Positions 24,584-34,373 are shown, numbered from the stretch's first letter. The stretch: 64,000 nt of DNA from Pleomorphomonas sp. NRK KF1 (GCF_023721755.1 NZ_JAMDLH010000008.1:1-64000); one strand, 5' to 3'. The notes: a model not told the origin generated them from the sequence alone. Translations and numbers: made by a program.

Positions 24584-25795
24584 ATGCCATCGTCATCCGC
24601 CGGTCCCGGCGTAGCTTACGTCGCAGGCACCTTCGATACCAAGGGCCATGAACTCACTTTCATCGCCGACTGCGTGCGAACTGCCGGCGTTCGGGCCGTC
24701 ACCGTCGATCTCAGCACCACCGGTGCCAAGTCCTCGGCCGACATTTCGGCCGCCACGGTCGCCGGGCATCACCCAGAAGGAGCCGCCGCCGTGTTTACCG
24801 GCGATCGAGGATCGGCCATCGCGGCGATGACGCTGGCCTTCCGCCGCTTCATCACGTCACGGACCGACCTCGGCGGTTTGATCTCGGCCGGCGGGTCCGG
24901 CGGTACGGCGCTGGTGACGCCGGCCATGCGCGATCTCGCTGTCGGCGTCCCCAAGGTGATGGTGTCCACCATGGCCTCGGGCGACGTCCGTCCCTATGTT
25001 GGCCCCTCCGACATCTGCATGATGTATTCGGTGACCGACGTCTCCGGAATAAACCGCATCTCGGAACAGGTTCTTTCCAACGCCGCCAACGCGCTGGCCG
25101 GCATGATCGCCCACCATCGCACGCCCAGCGCCGCCGGCAAGCCGGCCATCGGCCTCACCATGTTCGGCGTCACAACGCCCTGCGTGCAGGGCGTCACTGC
25201 CGCCCTGGCCGATCGCTACGATTGTCTGGTGTTCCACGCCACCGGTACCGGCGGCCAATCGATGGAGAAGCTCGCCGACTCCAGGCTGCTGGCCGGTATC
25301 ATCGACATTTCGACCACCGAGGTGTGCGACCTGTTGATGGGCGGCGTTCTTGCCTGCACCGAGGACCGTTTCGGCGCCATCATTCGCACCAAACTGCCCT
25401 ATGTGGTGTCCTGCGGCGCTCTGGACATGGTGAATTTCGGCGCGCCGGAAACGGTGCCCGCTCACTACAGCGGCCGCTGCTTCTACCCTCACAATCCGCA
25501 AGTCACGCTGATGCGCACCACGGCCGAGGAAAACGCCTGCATGGGCGTGTGGATCGGCGAGCGGCTGAACAGGATGGAAGGACCGGTTCGCCTGCTGATC
25601 CCGGAAGGCGGCGTCTCGATGATCGACCGGCCCGGCCAACCGTTTCACGACCCGGAAGCCGACAAGGCGCTGTTCGACGCGCTGGAGCGGACCGTCGTCC
25701 AGACGGCGAACCGCCGCCTCATCCGCCGTCCCGAGCACATCAACGATGCCGGTTTCATCGCGGCGCTGGTCGCCAACTTCCTCGAAATAGCCTGA
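24584..25795 (+). CDS. Tm-1-like ATP-binding-domain protein (UPF0261)
   Basis: A 403-residue protein of the UPF0261/Tm-1 family: [20 protein letters not shown] at the N terminus, [39 protein letters not shown] and [14 protein letters not shown] are the conserved blocks. In plants the same domain forms the N-terminal half of tomato Tm-1, whose C-terminal half is a TIM barrel like the protein encoded next. Structures of the plant domain bind ATP; the bacterial reaction is unknown. GGAGGAAATCCAG precedes the ATG at 24584. It is the first gene after the sigma-54 promoter. Confidence 0.9.
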   Translation: MPSSSAGPGVAYVAGTFDTKGHELTFIADCVRTAGVRAVTVDLSTTGAKSSADISAATVAGHHPEGAAAVFTGDRGSAIAAMTLAFRRFITSRTDLGGLISAGGSGGTALVTPAMRDLAVGVPKVMVSTMASGDVRPYVGPSDICMMYSVTDVSGINRISEQVLSNAANALAGMIAHHRTPSAAGKPAIGLTMFGVTTPCVQGVTAALADRYDCLVFHATGTGGQSMEKLADSRLLAGIIDISTTEVCDLLMGGVLACTEDRFGAIIRTKLPYVVSCGALDMVNFGAPETVPAHYSGRCFYPHNPQVTLMRTTAEENACMGVWIGERLNRMEGPVRLLIPEGGVSMIDRPGQPFHDPEADKALFDALERTVVQTANRRLIRRPEHINDAGFIAALVANFLEIA

Positions 25796-25808
25796 TCAAG
25801 GAGACTTC

Positions 25809-26642
25809 ATGATGCCCAAGTTCACACGTGCGGCCCTGCTCGACAAATACCGCAAGATGATCGCTGCCCGCGATCCGATCGTCGGCGGCGGCGCGGGCAC
25901 CGGCCTGTCCGCCAAGTGCGAGGAGGCCGGCGGCATCGACCTCATCGTCATCTACAATTCCGGCCGCTATCGCATGGCCGGACGCGGGTCGCTGGCCGGC
26001 CTGATGGCCTATGGCAACGCCAACGACATCGTCGTCGAAATGGCGTCGGAAGTGTTGCCGGTGGTCAAGCGCACGCCGGTGCTGGCCGGCGTCAACGGCA
26101 CCGATCCGTTCATGCTGCTGGAGCCTTTCCTTCGCAAGCTCGGCGACCTCGGCTTTTCGGGCGTGCAGAACTTCCCGACCGTCGGCCTCATCGACGGCAT
26201 CTTCCGTGCCAACCTTGAAGAAACCGGCATGGGTTACGGCCTGGAGATCGACATGATCGCCAAGGCGCACGAACTCGACATGCTGACCACGCCCTACGTG
26301 TTCGATCCCGATCAGGCTCGGGCGATGGCCAAGGCCGGCGCCGACATCATCGTCTGTCACATGGGCCTGACGACCGGCGGGGCCATCGGTTCCCAGACGT
26401 CGCGCAAGCTCGAAGACTGCCCCAAGCTGATCAACGAGTGGGCGGAAGCAGCGCTCAAGGTGCGCAAGGACGTGATCGTCCTCTGCCACGGCGGGCCGAT
26501 TTCCGAGCCGGATGACGCCAACTACATCCTGAAGAACTGCCCGAACTGCCACGGCTTCTATGGCGCCTCCAGCATGGAGCGCCTGCCGACCGAGCGGGCT
26601 CTCACCGAGCAGACCAAGCGCTTCAAGACAATCCGCCGCTGA
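25809..26642 (+). CDS. Phosphoenolpyruvate-hydrolase-family TIM-barrel enzyme
   Basis: A 277-residue protein with all family motifs intact: [69 protein letters not shown] and [14 protein letters not shown]. The family is annotated as PEP hydrolase or IGPS-like barrel, but no reaction is firmly proven. It starts at 25809 after AAGGAGACTTC, 13 bp after the Tm-1-like stop, so the two are co-transcribed. Together they match the two halves of the plant Tm-1 protein. It is the best candidate for the active enzyme among the three TIM barrels here. Confidence 0.88.
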   Translation: MMPKFTRAALLDKYRKMIAARDPIVGGGAGTGLSAKCEEAGGIDLIVIYNSGRYRMAGRGSLAGLMAYGNANDIVVEMASEVLPVVKRTPVLAGVNGTDPFMLLEPFLRKLGDLGFSGVQNFPTVGLIDGIFRANLEETGMGYGLEIDMIAKAHELDMLTTPYVFDPDQARAMAKAGADIIVCHMGLTTGGAIGSQTSRKLEDCPKLINEWAEAALKVRKDVIVLCHGGPISEPDDANYILKNCPNCHGFYGASSMERLPTERALTEQTKRFKTIRR

Positions 26643-26673
26643 CGCGGATCGTCTGTCGCGGGATGGCCATCTT

Positions 26674-26699
26674 CCGTCCGGCTGCGTCCGGCCGGACGG
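26674..26699 (+). other. Intercistronic hairpin
   Basis: CCGTCCGG (26674-26681) pairs with CCGGACGG (26692-26699) around a 10-nt loop in the 148-bp gap between the TIM-barrel enzyme and the DUF1097 gene. There is no T tract, so it more likely sets mRNA stability or partial read-through than ends transcription. Confidence 0.5.
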
Positions 26700-26790
26700 G
26701 AGGGGTTTGCCGCATGAGGGAGTTGAAACGAGGCGGCATTTCCGCGGCAGGGGAGTTCAGCAGATATCAGATAAAACGGGAGGAAACGTC

Positions 26791-27357
26791 ATGAGCAACA
26801 GTGCAGCAGCTGTCGAAACACCCGGACCGGTGGTGATCAACCGGGTTCCGCTCTGGCTGGCGGTGGCCATCACCGTCGTCATATCGTTGCCGTTCGGCCT
26901 GTGGCTCGGCAAATACAACTTCACGCTCTGGTGCGCGTTCATCGCCTGGGCGGAGTATTTCGCGCTCGGCGCCAAGCCCAAGGTCATCCCGACGATCCTC
27001 ATCAGCTTCGGCTATGCCGCCGTGCTGACCGGTCTTTCGCTGGCCATCATCCCGATCTTCGGCTTCCTGCCGGCCATGGTGACGCCGGGCGACATTCCCA
27101 CGGCGGTGTCGCTGTTCGTCGTCATCGCCTTCATGGTCTATTCGATGAAGTGGTCGCATCATTTCATCGACGGCAGCCTGCCGTTCTTCAACGGCATCTC
27201 GATGGGGCTGGCGGTGTTTTTCACCAGCTCCTATCCGCAGCTGGGGCCGGCATCGCTGATGCCGATCACCGCTGCCATCTGGGCGACGGCGATGGCTGCC
27301 TTCGGGATCCTGCTCGGCGTCATCACCGTCGCCCTGCAGTTCCCCACCAAGCGGTAA
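26791..27357 (+). CDS. DUF1097-family inner-membrane protein
   Basis: A 188-residue protein with about five to six hydrophobic helices (VPLWLAVAITVVISLPFGLW, ILISFGYAAVLTGLSLAIIP, AVSLFVVIAFMVYSM, IWATAMAAFGILLGVI). It resembles the DUF1097 family (E. coli YcdZ type), which has no proven function but looks like a small channel or transporter. GGGAGGAAACGTC precedes the ATG. It is the last gene of the Tm-1-like operon, 148 bp after the TIM-barrel enzyme and before a strong hairpin, so it may move the pathway's substrate or product. Confidence 0.8.
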   Translation: MSNSAAAVETPGPVVINRVPLWLAVAITVVISLPFGLWLGKYNFTLWCAFIAWAEYFALGAKPKVIPTILISFGYAAVLTGLSLAIIPIFGFLPAMVTPGDIPTAVSLFVVIAFMVYSMKWSHHFIDGSLPFFNGISMGLAVFFTSSYPQLGPASLMPITAAIWATAMAAFGILLGVITVALQFPTKR

Positions 27358-27414
27358 GTCCGGCGACGTTGAGCCAGCGACCTCGTCCGGATACGCCCTC
27401 GAACAGGTGAAGCC

Positions 27415-27448
27415 GATCGTCTGTGGCCCACGAGGGCCACAGACGATC
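27415..27448. terminator. 15-bp hairpin between convergent transcripts
   Basis: Left arm 27415-27429 (GATCGTCTGTGGCCC) and right arm 27434-27448 are perfect complements around a 4-nt loop. It separates the Tm-1-like operon from the convergent RND gene ending at 27463. There is no clear T tract, yet the stem is very stable, so a bidirectional barrier is likely. Confidence 0.7.
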
Positions 27449-27462
27449 ATTGGCGTATGTCA

Positions 27463-30400
27463 TCATTCCGCCGGCTGCTCGGCCACGGCCGGTTCGCGCC
27501 GGCGCCTTGAGGCCATGCTGCGGAGCTTCTCGCAGCCGATGAAGATCACCGGGGTGATGTAAAGCGTCAGGAACTGGCTGACCACGAGGCCGCCGACGAC
27601 GGCGACGCCGAGGGGTTGGCGCAGTTCGGCGCTGGCGCCGTGGCCGATGGCGATGGGCAGCGTGCCGAGCAGGGCGCAGAAGGTGGTCATCATGATCGGG
27701 CGGAAGCGCCGGGTCGCCGCCTCGTGGATGGCGTCCCTGGCCTTGGCGCCATCCTCGCGCATCAGCTGAAGCGCCACGTCGACCATCATGATGGCGTTCT
27801 TCTTGACGATGCCGATCAGCATCAGGATGCCGATCAGCGCGATGATGGAGAGGTCCATGCCGGTGAGCTTGAGGGCAAGGAGCGCGCCGAGGGCGGCCGA
27901 CGGCAGGCCCGACAGGATGGTCAGCGGGTGGATGAAGCTCTCGTAGAGCACGCCGAGCACCACGTAGATGGTGAGGATGGCGGCGAGGATCAAAAGCGGC
28001 GTGTTGGCCGTCGAGTCGGCGAATACCTGCGCCGTGCCGGCAAACGAGGTGAACACCGTCGACGGCAGGCCGATCTCCTGCTTGAGGGTTTCGATGCGGG
28101 TGGTGGCGGTGCCGAGCGACACGCCCTGCGGCAGGTTGAAGGAGACGGTGATCGAGGTGAGCTGCCCCGTCTGGTTGACGGTGACGGGGCCGGCCTTCCG
28201 TTCCACCGAGGCGAAGGCGGTGAGCGGCACCAGCGCGCCGGTGGTGGAGGAGCGGACGCGCAGCTCCGACAGGCGGTCGTTGCTCCAGGCGAGGTTGGGA
28301 TCGTATTCGAGGATCACCGAATAGCTGTCGCCGGTCGACTGGATGTCGGCGACCGACTGCTCGCCGAAGCCTTCGCCCAGCGTCTTGCGCAGGGTGGCGG
28401 CGTTGATGCCGAGGCTTTCCGCCCGGTCGCGGTCGATGACGATGCGGGCCTGCAACGCGTTGTTCTGCAAGTCGGTGGCGACGTCGGTGAAGGTGCCGGG
28501 CTCCGCTGCCATGGCCCCGCGCAGCCGTTCGGCCCAGTCGCCGAGCTCGGTGGCGTCGAGCGACTGCACGACGAGCTGGTACTGGCTCTGGCTGGAGCGG
28601 CCGCCGAGGCGCAGGCTCTGCGAGGGGGTGACGAAGCTCTGGAGGCCGACGACGCGGCCGAGCGACTGGCGCAGCCGGCCGACCACCGCGTCCATGGCAT
28701 CGCGCTCGTCACGCGGCTTCAGCTGCACGTTCATGTTGCCGGAGTTGAGCTGCGAGGTGCCGACCTGGGCGTTGACGTGAGCGACGGCCGGATCGCGGGC
28801 GACGACGTCGGCCGCCTGCCTCTGCAGCTTGGCCATGGCGTCATAGGAGATGTCCTGCCGGGCCTGGGTGGAGATGGAGAGCTGGCCGATGTCCTCCTGC
28901 GGCAGGAAGCTCTTGGGCAGGTCGGCAAACAGCCAGGCGGAACCGGCGAAGGTGGCGAGGAAGACCAGCGCCACGGGCAGCGGGTGGCCGAGCGTCCAGC
29001 CGACGCTTTTCGAATAGCCGGCGAGCACCCGAGCGAAGCCGGCGTCGAACAGGCCGGCGAGGCTGTAGCGGGCCGGTGGCTTGCCGATACCGGTCGGCAG
29101 GCGGGCGGCCAGCGTCGGCGTCACAGTGAGGGAGACCAGCGCCGAGGCGGTGATGGCCAGCGACACCACCATGCCGAATTCGGTGAACAGGCGGCCGACC
29201 ACGCCGCCCATCAGGAGGATGGGCAGGAAGACGGCGATCAGCGACAGCGACATGGAAATGATGGTGGAGGTGACCTCGGCGGCGCCCTTGAAGGCGGCGG
29301 CCATCGGCTTCTCGCCCTTTTCGATGTGGTGGACGATGTTCTCCAGCATGACGATGGCGTCGTCGACCACGAGGCCGACCGACAGCGTCAGGGCGAGCAG
29401 CGACATGTTGTCGATGGAATAGCCGAGCACGTACATCGCCCCGAAGGCGATCAGGATGGACAGCGGCACGGCGATGGCCGGGATGGCGGTGGTGAGAAGC
29501 TTGCCGAGGAACAGGTAGATCACCAGGATGACGAGACCGATGGTGAGCAGCAGCGTGAACTGAACGTCGGCGACGGCGGCGCGGATCGGCGCGGAGTTGT
29601 CGTTCATCAGCGACACGCTGACCGAGGCCGGCAACTGGGCGGTGATGGCCGGCAGCGCCGCCTTGATGGCGTCGACCACCTCGACGGTGTTGGCGTCGGG
29701 CTGGCGCTGGACGGCCAGCGTGATGGCGCGCGTGCCGTCGTACCAGCTGGCGGAGTTGCGGTTTTCGACGCTGTCGATGACGGTGGAGACGTCGCCGAGG
29801 CGCACCGGGCCGGCGGAGCTGGACGCGACGATCAGCGTGCGAAAGCCATCGGCCGAGGTCAGCTGGGTCGGTGCGTCGAGCGTGATGGTCTGCGCGGCAT
29901 TGTCCATGCTGCCGACCGGTGACTGGTTGTTGGCGTTGGCGATGGCGGTGGCGAGCTGGTCGAGGCCGATGCCGCGGGCGGCGAGGCGGTCGGGGTCGGC
30001 CTCGATGCGGACGGCGTATTTCTGCGAGCCGAAGATCTGCGCCTGGGCGACGCCGCTGATGGTGGAGATGGCTGGCGACAGCACGTTCTGGGCCAGCGAG
30101 TCGATCTCGGTGAGCGGAACCGTCGGCGAGGTGATCGACAACAGCAGGATCGGCATGTCGGCCGGGTTGACCTTCCGGTAGCTCGGGTCGGAGGTCATGT
30201 TGTCGGGCAGGCGGCGGCGCGCCGAGTCGATGGCCGACTGCACGTCGGCGGCGGCGCTGTCGATGTCGCGCGTGAGCTCGAACTGCAGGGTGATGGAGGT
30301 GGAACCGAGCGACGATCGGGCGGAGATGGTGTCGATGCCGGAAATCGTCTGGAACTGCTTGATCAGCGGTGTCGCCACCGCCGTCGCCATGGTTTCCGGC

Positions 30401-30567
30401 GAGGCGCCGGAGAGCTGGGCCGACACGGTGATCGTCGGGAAATCGACGCGCGGCAGGGCGGCCACCGGCAACAGCCGATAGGCGAAGAAGCCGGCGAGCG
30501 ACAGGCCGAGCGCCAGGAGGATGGCGGCCACCGGCCGTCGGATGAACAGGGCCGGGAGGCTCATCAT
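27463..30567 (-). CDS. RND-family multidrug efflux permease (MdtB/AcrB class)
   Basis: A 1034-residue inner-membrane proton antiporter with the duplicated RND plan: a first helix (RRPVAAILLALGLSLAGFFA), a large periplasmic loop, helices 2-7 with the conserved proton-relay Asp pair (LSVGLVVDDAIVMLENIVHH), and the repeat in the second half (IALIGILMLIGIVKKNAIMM). Family length and motifs put it with HAE1 multidrug pumps, closest in feel to MdtB/MdtC. It works with the adaptor encoded directly upstream; the two overlap by ATGA. No outer-membrane channel gene is next to it. The divergent TetR is the likely repressor. Confidence 0.92.
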   Translation of the reverse strand: MMSLPALFIRRPVAAILLALGLSLAGFFAYRLLPVAALPRVDFPTITVSAQLSGASPETMATAVATPLIKQFQTISGIDTISARSSLGSTSITLQFELTRDIDSAAADVQSAIDSARRRLPDNMTSDPSYRKVNPADMPILLLSITSPTVPLTEIDSLAQNVLSPAISTISGVAQAQIFGSQKYAVRIEADPDRLAARGIGLDQLATAIANANNQSPVGSMDNAAQTITLDAPTQLTSADGFRTLIVASSSAGPVRLGDVSTVIDSVENRNSASWYDGTRAITLAVQRQPDANTVEVVDAIKAALPAITAQLPASVSVSLMNDNSAPIRAAVADVQFTLLLTIGLVILVIYLFLGKLLTTAIPAIAVPLSILIAFGAMYVLGYSIDNMSLLALTLSVGLVVDDAIVMLENIVHHIEKGEKPMAAAFKGAAEVTSTIISMSLSLIAVFLPILLMGGVVGRLFTEFGMVVSLAITASALVSLTVTPTLAARLPTGIGKPPARYSLAGLFDAGFARVLAGYSKSVGWTLGHPLPVALVFLATFAGSAWLFADLPKSFLPQEDIGQLSISTQARQDISYDAMAKLQRQAADVVARDPAVAHVNAQVGTSQLNSGNMNVQLKPRDERDAMDAVVGRLRQSLGRVVGLQSFVTPSQSLRLGGRSSQSQYQLVVQSLDATELGDWAERLRGAMAAEPGTFTDVATDLQNNALQARIVIDRDRAESLGINAATLRKTLGEGFGEQSVADIQSTGDSYSVILEYDPNLAWSNDRLSELRVRSSTTGALVPLTAFASVERKAGPVTVNQTGQLTSITVSFNLPQGVSLGTATTRIETLKQEIGLPSTVFTSFAGTAQVFADSTANTPLLILAAILTIYVVLGVLYESFIHPLTILSGLPSAALGALLALKLTGMDLSIIALIGILMLIGIVKKNAIMMVDVALQLMREDGAKARDAIHEAATRRFRPIMMTTFCALLGTLPIAIGHGASAELRQPLGVAVVGGLVVSQFLTLYITPVIFIGCEKLRSMASRRRREPAVAEQPAE

Positions 30568-31808
30568 TGCGCCTCCGCCGTGCTGGTCGGCTTGCCGGCG
30601 CCGGGCTTGCCGTTGGCGGCGTCGGCCGAGGTGTCGATCACCTTCATGCCATCGGCAAGGCGCACCTGTCCTTCCACCACCACCCGGTCTCCGGCGTTTA
30701 TGCCCGAGGACAGGCCGGAGCGGTCGCCGACGGAAAGCGCGACCGTCACCGGTTTCGCGGCCACCGTTCCATCGGCGCCGACGACATAGACGATGCTGCC
30801 CTGCTGCGTTGCCTGCAAGGCCACCGTCGGCACCGCCACGACGGGCATCGAGCCGATGGCCGCCTCGACGGCGATCGACTGGCCCGGCACCAGCCGGTCG
30901 GCGACGCCGTGAAGCGTCGCCCGGGCGAGGAAGGTGCCGGATGCGGCGTCGACGGCGTCATCGACGAAATCGACGGTGCCGGTGAAGGCGTCGGTGGCGC
31001 CGAGCGGGGTGACGGACACCTCGATCGGCTTGCCGGCGGCGCGCGCCGACCGGACCAGAGCGGCGTCGCTTTCGGACAGTGCGAAGCTCGCATAGAGCGG
31101 GTCGAGACGGGTCAGGCGGACGATGGCCGTGCCCGGCTGCACGAGGCTGCCTTCCACGACGCCGACAGCGCCGAGGCGGCCGTCGAACGGGGCGCGGATG
31201 GTCTTCTGGTCGAGGGTGACGAGGTCGGACTTCAGGCTCGCCTGGTCGACGGCCACCGTCGCCTCGGCGGTCTTGACGGCGGCGTCGGCGTCTTCCAGCG
31301 ACTGCTGCGACACCGCCTCGTTGCTGAGCAGCTTCTGCTGCCGGGCGGCGGTTTCCCGGGCATGGTCGAGCGTGGCCTGATCGCGGGCGAGCGCCGCCCG
31401 GTCTTTCTCGACGGTCGCCTCGGCGATGCGGCTGTCGAGACGGACCAGCACGTCGCCGGCCTTCACGTCGGCGCCGTCGGCGACCAGGATGTCGGTGACG
31501 AGGCCCGAGGTCTCGGTGGTCACGGTGAGGTTGGCCGGCGAGGCGATGGCGCCGATGGTGCGGCGCTCGATCGGCATGTCCTCCGCCGTTGCCGCCACGG
31601 TGGCGACGCGCGTCGGGGCGGCGCCACGGCGATTGCCGGAGGTGGCTGGGGCGGCCTTTCCGTTGCCCGGGGCAACGGGCGTCGCGGTGGCCGACACGGC
31701 TGCGAACGCGCTGGAAACGTATGGCGTGGTGACGGCGACGAGGCCGTCGCGCCAGTAGAGGCCGGCCGCCGCGGTGGCGGCCAGAATGATTCCAAGCGTT
31801 CTTTTCAT
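30564..31808 (-). CDS. RND efflux periplasmic adaptor (MFP/HlyD)
   Basis: A 414-residue membrane fusion protein. The N-terminal hydrophobic helix (TLGIILAATAAAGLYWRDGL) anchors it, followed by a Pro/Ala-rich stretch, the biotinyl-lipoyl half (TSGLVTDILVADGADVKAGD), a helical hairpin (QATLDHARETAARQQKLLSN), the second lipoyl half (KTIRAPFDGRLGAVGVVEGS) and beta-barrel domains. It links the RND pump to an outer-membrane channel. The ATG at 31808 (MKRTLG) fits; the frame is open farther upstream without a plausible start. Its stop overlaps the pump start, so the pair is a coupled operon. Confidence 0.92.
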   Translation of the reverse strand: MKRTLGIILAATAAAGLYWRDGLVAVTTPYVSSAFAAVSATATPVAPGNGKAAPATSGNRRGAAPTRVATVAATAEDMPIERRTIGAIASPANLTVTTETSGLVTDILVADGADVKAGDVLVRLDSRIAEATVEKDRAALARDQATLDHARETAARQQKLLSNEAVSQQSLEDADAAVKTAEATVAVDQASLKSDLVTLDQKTIRAPFDGRLGAVGVVEGSLVQPGTAIVRLTRLDPLYASFALSESDAALVRSARAAGKPIEVSVTPLGATDAFTGTVDFVDDAVDAASGTFLARATLHGVADRLVPGQSIAVEAAIGSMPVVAVPTVALQATQQGSIVYVVGADGTVAAKPVTVALSVGDRSGLSSGINAGDRVVVEGQVRLADGMKVIDTSADAANGKPGAGKPTSTAEAQ

Positions 31809-32024
31809 CGCCGATGGTCCGTTTCGTCTTGTCGGTCTGGATGGAGTCGCACACCGTCGTGGCGGGTGTCGCCAGCCTATGTCGACTTTGGTCGATGAGT
31901 GACGAAACAACTGTGGCAATTCATGGAAATCGCCGTCCACGTTACACATTGATGCAATTTTGTCGGCGGGGAACAAGCGGTCGTCGCGATCGCCCGGCCT
32001 CATCGGAAATCTCCACTTGTTTCT

Positions 32025-32042
32025 ATACCGACTAGTTGGTAT
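32025..32042. promoter_or_regulatory. TetR operator
   Basis: ATACCGACTAGTTGGTAT is an 18-bp palindrome with one mismatched pair, centred 33 bp before the TetR start. The position between the divergent efflux operon and the TetR gene fits autoregulation and repression of the pump. Confidence 0.7.
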
Positions 32043-32065
32043 GTAGACTGCCAGGAGGCGAGGCG

Positions 32066-32686
32066 ATGTTCAGGCTGGCCGCGAAGATGGATGCCCGTTC
32101 GAAGCTCCTGGATGCCGCGCTGTCGGTAATCCGCCACAAGGGCTATTCGGCGTCGACGGTCGACGAGCTCTGCGCGGCGGCCGGCGTCACCAAGGGCGCC
32201 TTCTTCCACCACTTCAAGAGCAAGGATGCGCTCGGCGTCGCCGCGGCGGACCACTGGTCGGAGACCACCTCGGCGCTGTTTGCCGAGGCGGCCTATCACC
32301 GGCACGCCGACCCGCTCGACCGCGTGCTCGCCTATGTCGACTTCCGCAAGAGCCTCATCGCCGGCGGGGTGCCGGACTTCACCTGCCTCGTCGGCACCAT
32401 GGTGCAGGAGACCTACGAGACGGCGCCCGGGATCCGCGACGCCTGCGACCGCAGCATCAGCGGCCACGCGGCGACGCTGGTCGCCGACATCGAGGCGGCG
32501 ATGGCCGAACGGGGCATGGTGGCGACCGGGTGGACGGCCCAGTCGCTGGCCCTCCATACGCAGGCGGTCCTGCAGGGCGCCTTCATCCTGGCCAAGGCCA
32601 AGGGCGGGGCCGAGGTGGCCAAGGACAGCGTCGACCATCTGAGGCGCTACATCGAGCTGCTGTTCGGCCGGGTGCCGGCGGCATGA
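32066..32686 (+). CDS. TetR-family repressor of the RND efflux operon
   Basis: A 206-residue regulator. The N-terminal HTH ([20 protein letters not shown], then [10 protein letters not shown]) is at about residues 20-55, followed by an all-helical ligand domain that belongs to the AcrR/YcdC-like group (C-terminal TetR_C with [15 protein letters not shown]). AGGAGGCGAGGCG precedes the ATG at 32066; an upstream TTG at 32036 lies inside the operator. Divergent from the efflux pair and next to an 18-bp palindrome, it probably represses both. The downstream VOC and GST genes may be in the same transcript. Confidence 0.9.
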   Translation: MFRLAAKMDARSKLLDAALSVIRHKGYSASTVDELCAAAGVTKGAFFHHFKSKDALGVAAADHWSETTSALFAEAAYHRHADPLDRVLAYVDFRKSLIAGGVPDFTCLVGTMVQETYETAPGIRDACDRSISGHAATLVADIEAAMAERGMVATGWTAQSLALHTQAVLQGAFILAKAKGGAEVAKDSVDHLRRYIELLFGRVPAA

Positions 32687-32754
32687 CGCGGGGCACCGGC
32701 GAGGACGGTCGCCGGGCGCCCAATGGCTCAGGGTTTCAAGAGGAGGGAACCATC

Positions 32755-33234
32755 ATGACCGATCTCGTGACGTGCCTGTGGTTTGACCATGGCGAGGCCC
32801 GCAAGGCGGCGGAGTTCTACGCCGCGACCTTTCCCGACAGCCATGTGGGCCAGGCCAACGCCGCCCCCGGCGACTTTCCCGGCGGCAAGGCGGGCAATGA
32901 GTTGACGGTGGAGTTCACCGTTCTCGGCCGGAAGTTCGTCGGTCTCAACGGCGGGCCGGTGTTCACGCCGAACGAGTCCGTCAGCTTCATGGTGGTCACC
33001 GAGACCCAGGAGGAGACCGACCGCTACTGGAACGCCATCGTCAACGGCGGTGGCGCCGAGAGCGAGTGCGGCTGGTGCAAGGACCGCTGGGGCTTCTCCT
33101 GGCAGATCACGCCGAGGGTATTGCTCGACCTGATGGCCGGCTCGGACGCCGCCAGGACCAAGCGGGTGTTCGACGCCATGATGACGATGCGGAAGATCGA
33201 CATCGCCACATTGGAAAAGGCGGCGGCTGCCTGA
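32755..33234 (+). CDS. VOC-superfamily PhnB-like protein
   Basis: A 159-residue glyoxalase-fold protein of the PhnB / 3-demethylubiquinone methyltransferase-like type ([70 protein letters not shown]). Most members have lost or changed metal ligands and their reaction is unknown. AGGAGGGAACCATC precedes the ATG at 32755. It follows the TetR gene by 68 bp and is followed 10 bp later by a glutathione transferase, suggesting a small detoxification group. Confidence 0.85.
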   Translation: MTDLVTCLWFDHGEARKAAEFYAATFPDSHVGQANAAPGDFPGGKAGNELTVEFTVLGRKFVGLNGGPVFTPNESVSFMVVTETQEETDRYWNAIVNGGGAESECGWCKDRWGFSWQITPRVLLDLMAGSDAARTKRVFDAMMTMRKIDIATLEKAAAA

Positions 33235-33244
33235 GGAGATCCGG

Positions 33245-33886
33245 ATGATCCCGACGATCACCGCCTTCGCGCGGTCGCCCGACGGCGGCCGGGGCCTGGC
33301 GCGCGACATGCGCGTGCGCTGGGCGCTGGAGGAGACGGGCCAGCCCTATGAGGTCAGGCTCGTGTCCTTCAAGGCCATGAAGGAGCCCGATCACCTCGCG
33401 CTGCACCCCTTCGGCCAGATCCCGACCTATGAGGAGGGCGACCTTGCCCTCTTCGAGACGGGGGCGATCATCCTCCACATCGCCGAGCGCCACGATGGCC
33501 TGCTTCCCAAGGAGCCGAACGGACGGGCGCGGGCGATCACCTGGATGTTCGCGGCGCTCAACACCGTGGAGCCGCCCATCCTCGATCGGGAAACGACGGC
33601 GCTCAGCGAACGCGGCGAGACCTGGGGCGAGGCGCGCCTGCGCCTCACCGAGGAGCGCATCCGCGTCCGCCTGTCGCAGCTCTCGGCCCAGCTCGGCGAC
33701 GACGACTGGCTCGACGGCGCCTTCAGTGCCGGCGACCTGCTGATGGTGTCGGTGCTGATGCGCCTCGGGCCGCCCATCCTCGACGAGTTCCCGAGCCTCG
33801 CCGCCTACGTGGCGCGCGGCCAATCCCGCCCCGCCTATCAACGGGCGTTCGAGGCGCAGCTCAAGGTGTTCCGGGAGGGGATCTGA
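33245..33886 (+). CDS. Glutathione S-transferase-family protein
   Basis: A 213-residue cytosolic GST. The N-terminal thioredoxin-fold half carries HPFGQIPTYEEGDLALFETG, which holds the glutathione gamma-glutamyl site (ES/ET), followed by an all-helical C-terminal half. It lies 10 bp after the VOC gene with AGGAGA before the ATG. Likely roles are conjugation or thiol-disulfide handling of electrophiles. No Cys or Tyr active-site class can be set with confidence; Ser/Thr near ARSPDGG may fill the role. Confidence 0.88.
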   Translation: MIPTITAFARSPDGGRGLARDMRVRWALEETGQPYEVRLVSFKAMKEPDHLALHPFGQIPTYEEGDLALFETGAIILHIAERHDGLLPKEPNGRARAITWMFAALNTVEPPILDRETTALSERGETWGEARLRLTEERIRVRLSQLSAQLGDDDWLDGAFSAGDLLMVSVLMRLGPPILDEFPSLAAYVARGQSRPAYQRAFEAQLKVFREGI

Positions 33887-33995
33887 GGTCTTCTTGGTGG
33901 ACTATTGATCACCTGTGCCGGCTGGGTGATTTCGTCGCGCGGTGCGGTCACTCGCGCCATCGCCAGACACCGGTTCGACTTCCCCCCCACACCCT

Positions 33996-34373
33996 TCAGT
34001 TTGAATCAAACCGGGCACGAGCACCCCGGATATTCTCCTGATTGCTGCTCGCCCAGGTCACGAGAGCCATCACTGGCGCAAGAAGGGTCCGTCCAAGCTC
34101 CGTCAACTCATAGTCCACGCGCGGCGGAATGGTGGGAAACATTGTCCTCTTCACCAAGCCGTCACGTTCCAGCCCCCGCAGGTTGATCGTCAGCATTCGT
34201 TGTGAAATGCCGTCGATCTGGCGCCGCAGTTCATTGAACCGAACCGGTCCGCTTCTGAGCGTCGCGATGATGTACAGGGTCCACTTGTCGCCGACGAGAT
34301 CGAGGATCTCCCGAACCATCCGACAGTCGTCGCCCTCGCCGGGGGTAGGAAAATCGGTGTCACCAAGTGTCAT
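33996..34373 (-). CDS. HxlR-family (MarR-like) regulator
   Basis: A 125-residue wHTH regulator of the HxlR group: LVGDKWTLYIIATLRSGPVR at residues 27-46, FNELRRQIDGISQRMLTINL as DNA-reading helix, then LERDGLVKRTMFPTIPPRVD for the wing. The Cys before the core (DDCRMV) is the redox-sensing position in several HxlR members (QorR, YodB, HypR), so thiol stress sensing is plausible. It is divergent from an SDR gene and DsbA-like gene, with a GTAAC/GTTAC repeat between. Confidence 0.9.
   Translation of the reverse strand: MTLGDTDFPTPGEGDDCRMVREILDLVGDKWTLYIIATLRSGPVRFNELRRQIDGISQRMLTINLRGLERDGLVKRTMFPTIPPRVDYELTELGRTLLAPVMALVTWASSNQENIRGARARFDSN

Noticed and set aside
26674-26699. End of the Tm-1-like operon before DUF1097
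   Set aside because: The hairpin lacks a T tract and no new promoter was found between the genes. DUF1097 was kept as part of the operon, with this uncertainty noted.
27616-29922. A 768-codon open frame antisense to the RND permease
   Set aside because: The composition is Gly/Asp/Arg-rich from reverse reading of hydrophobic codons. The minus strand carries a full RND pump.
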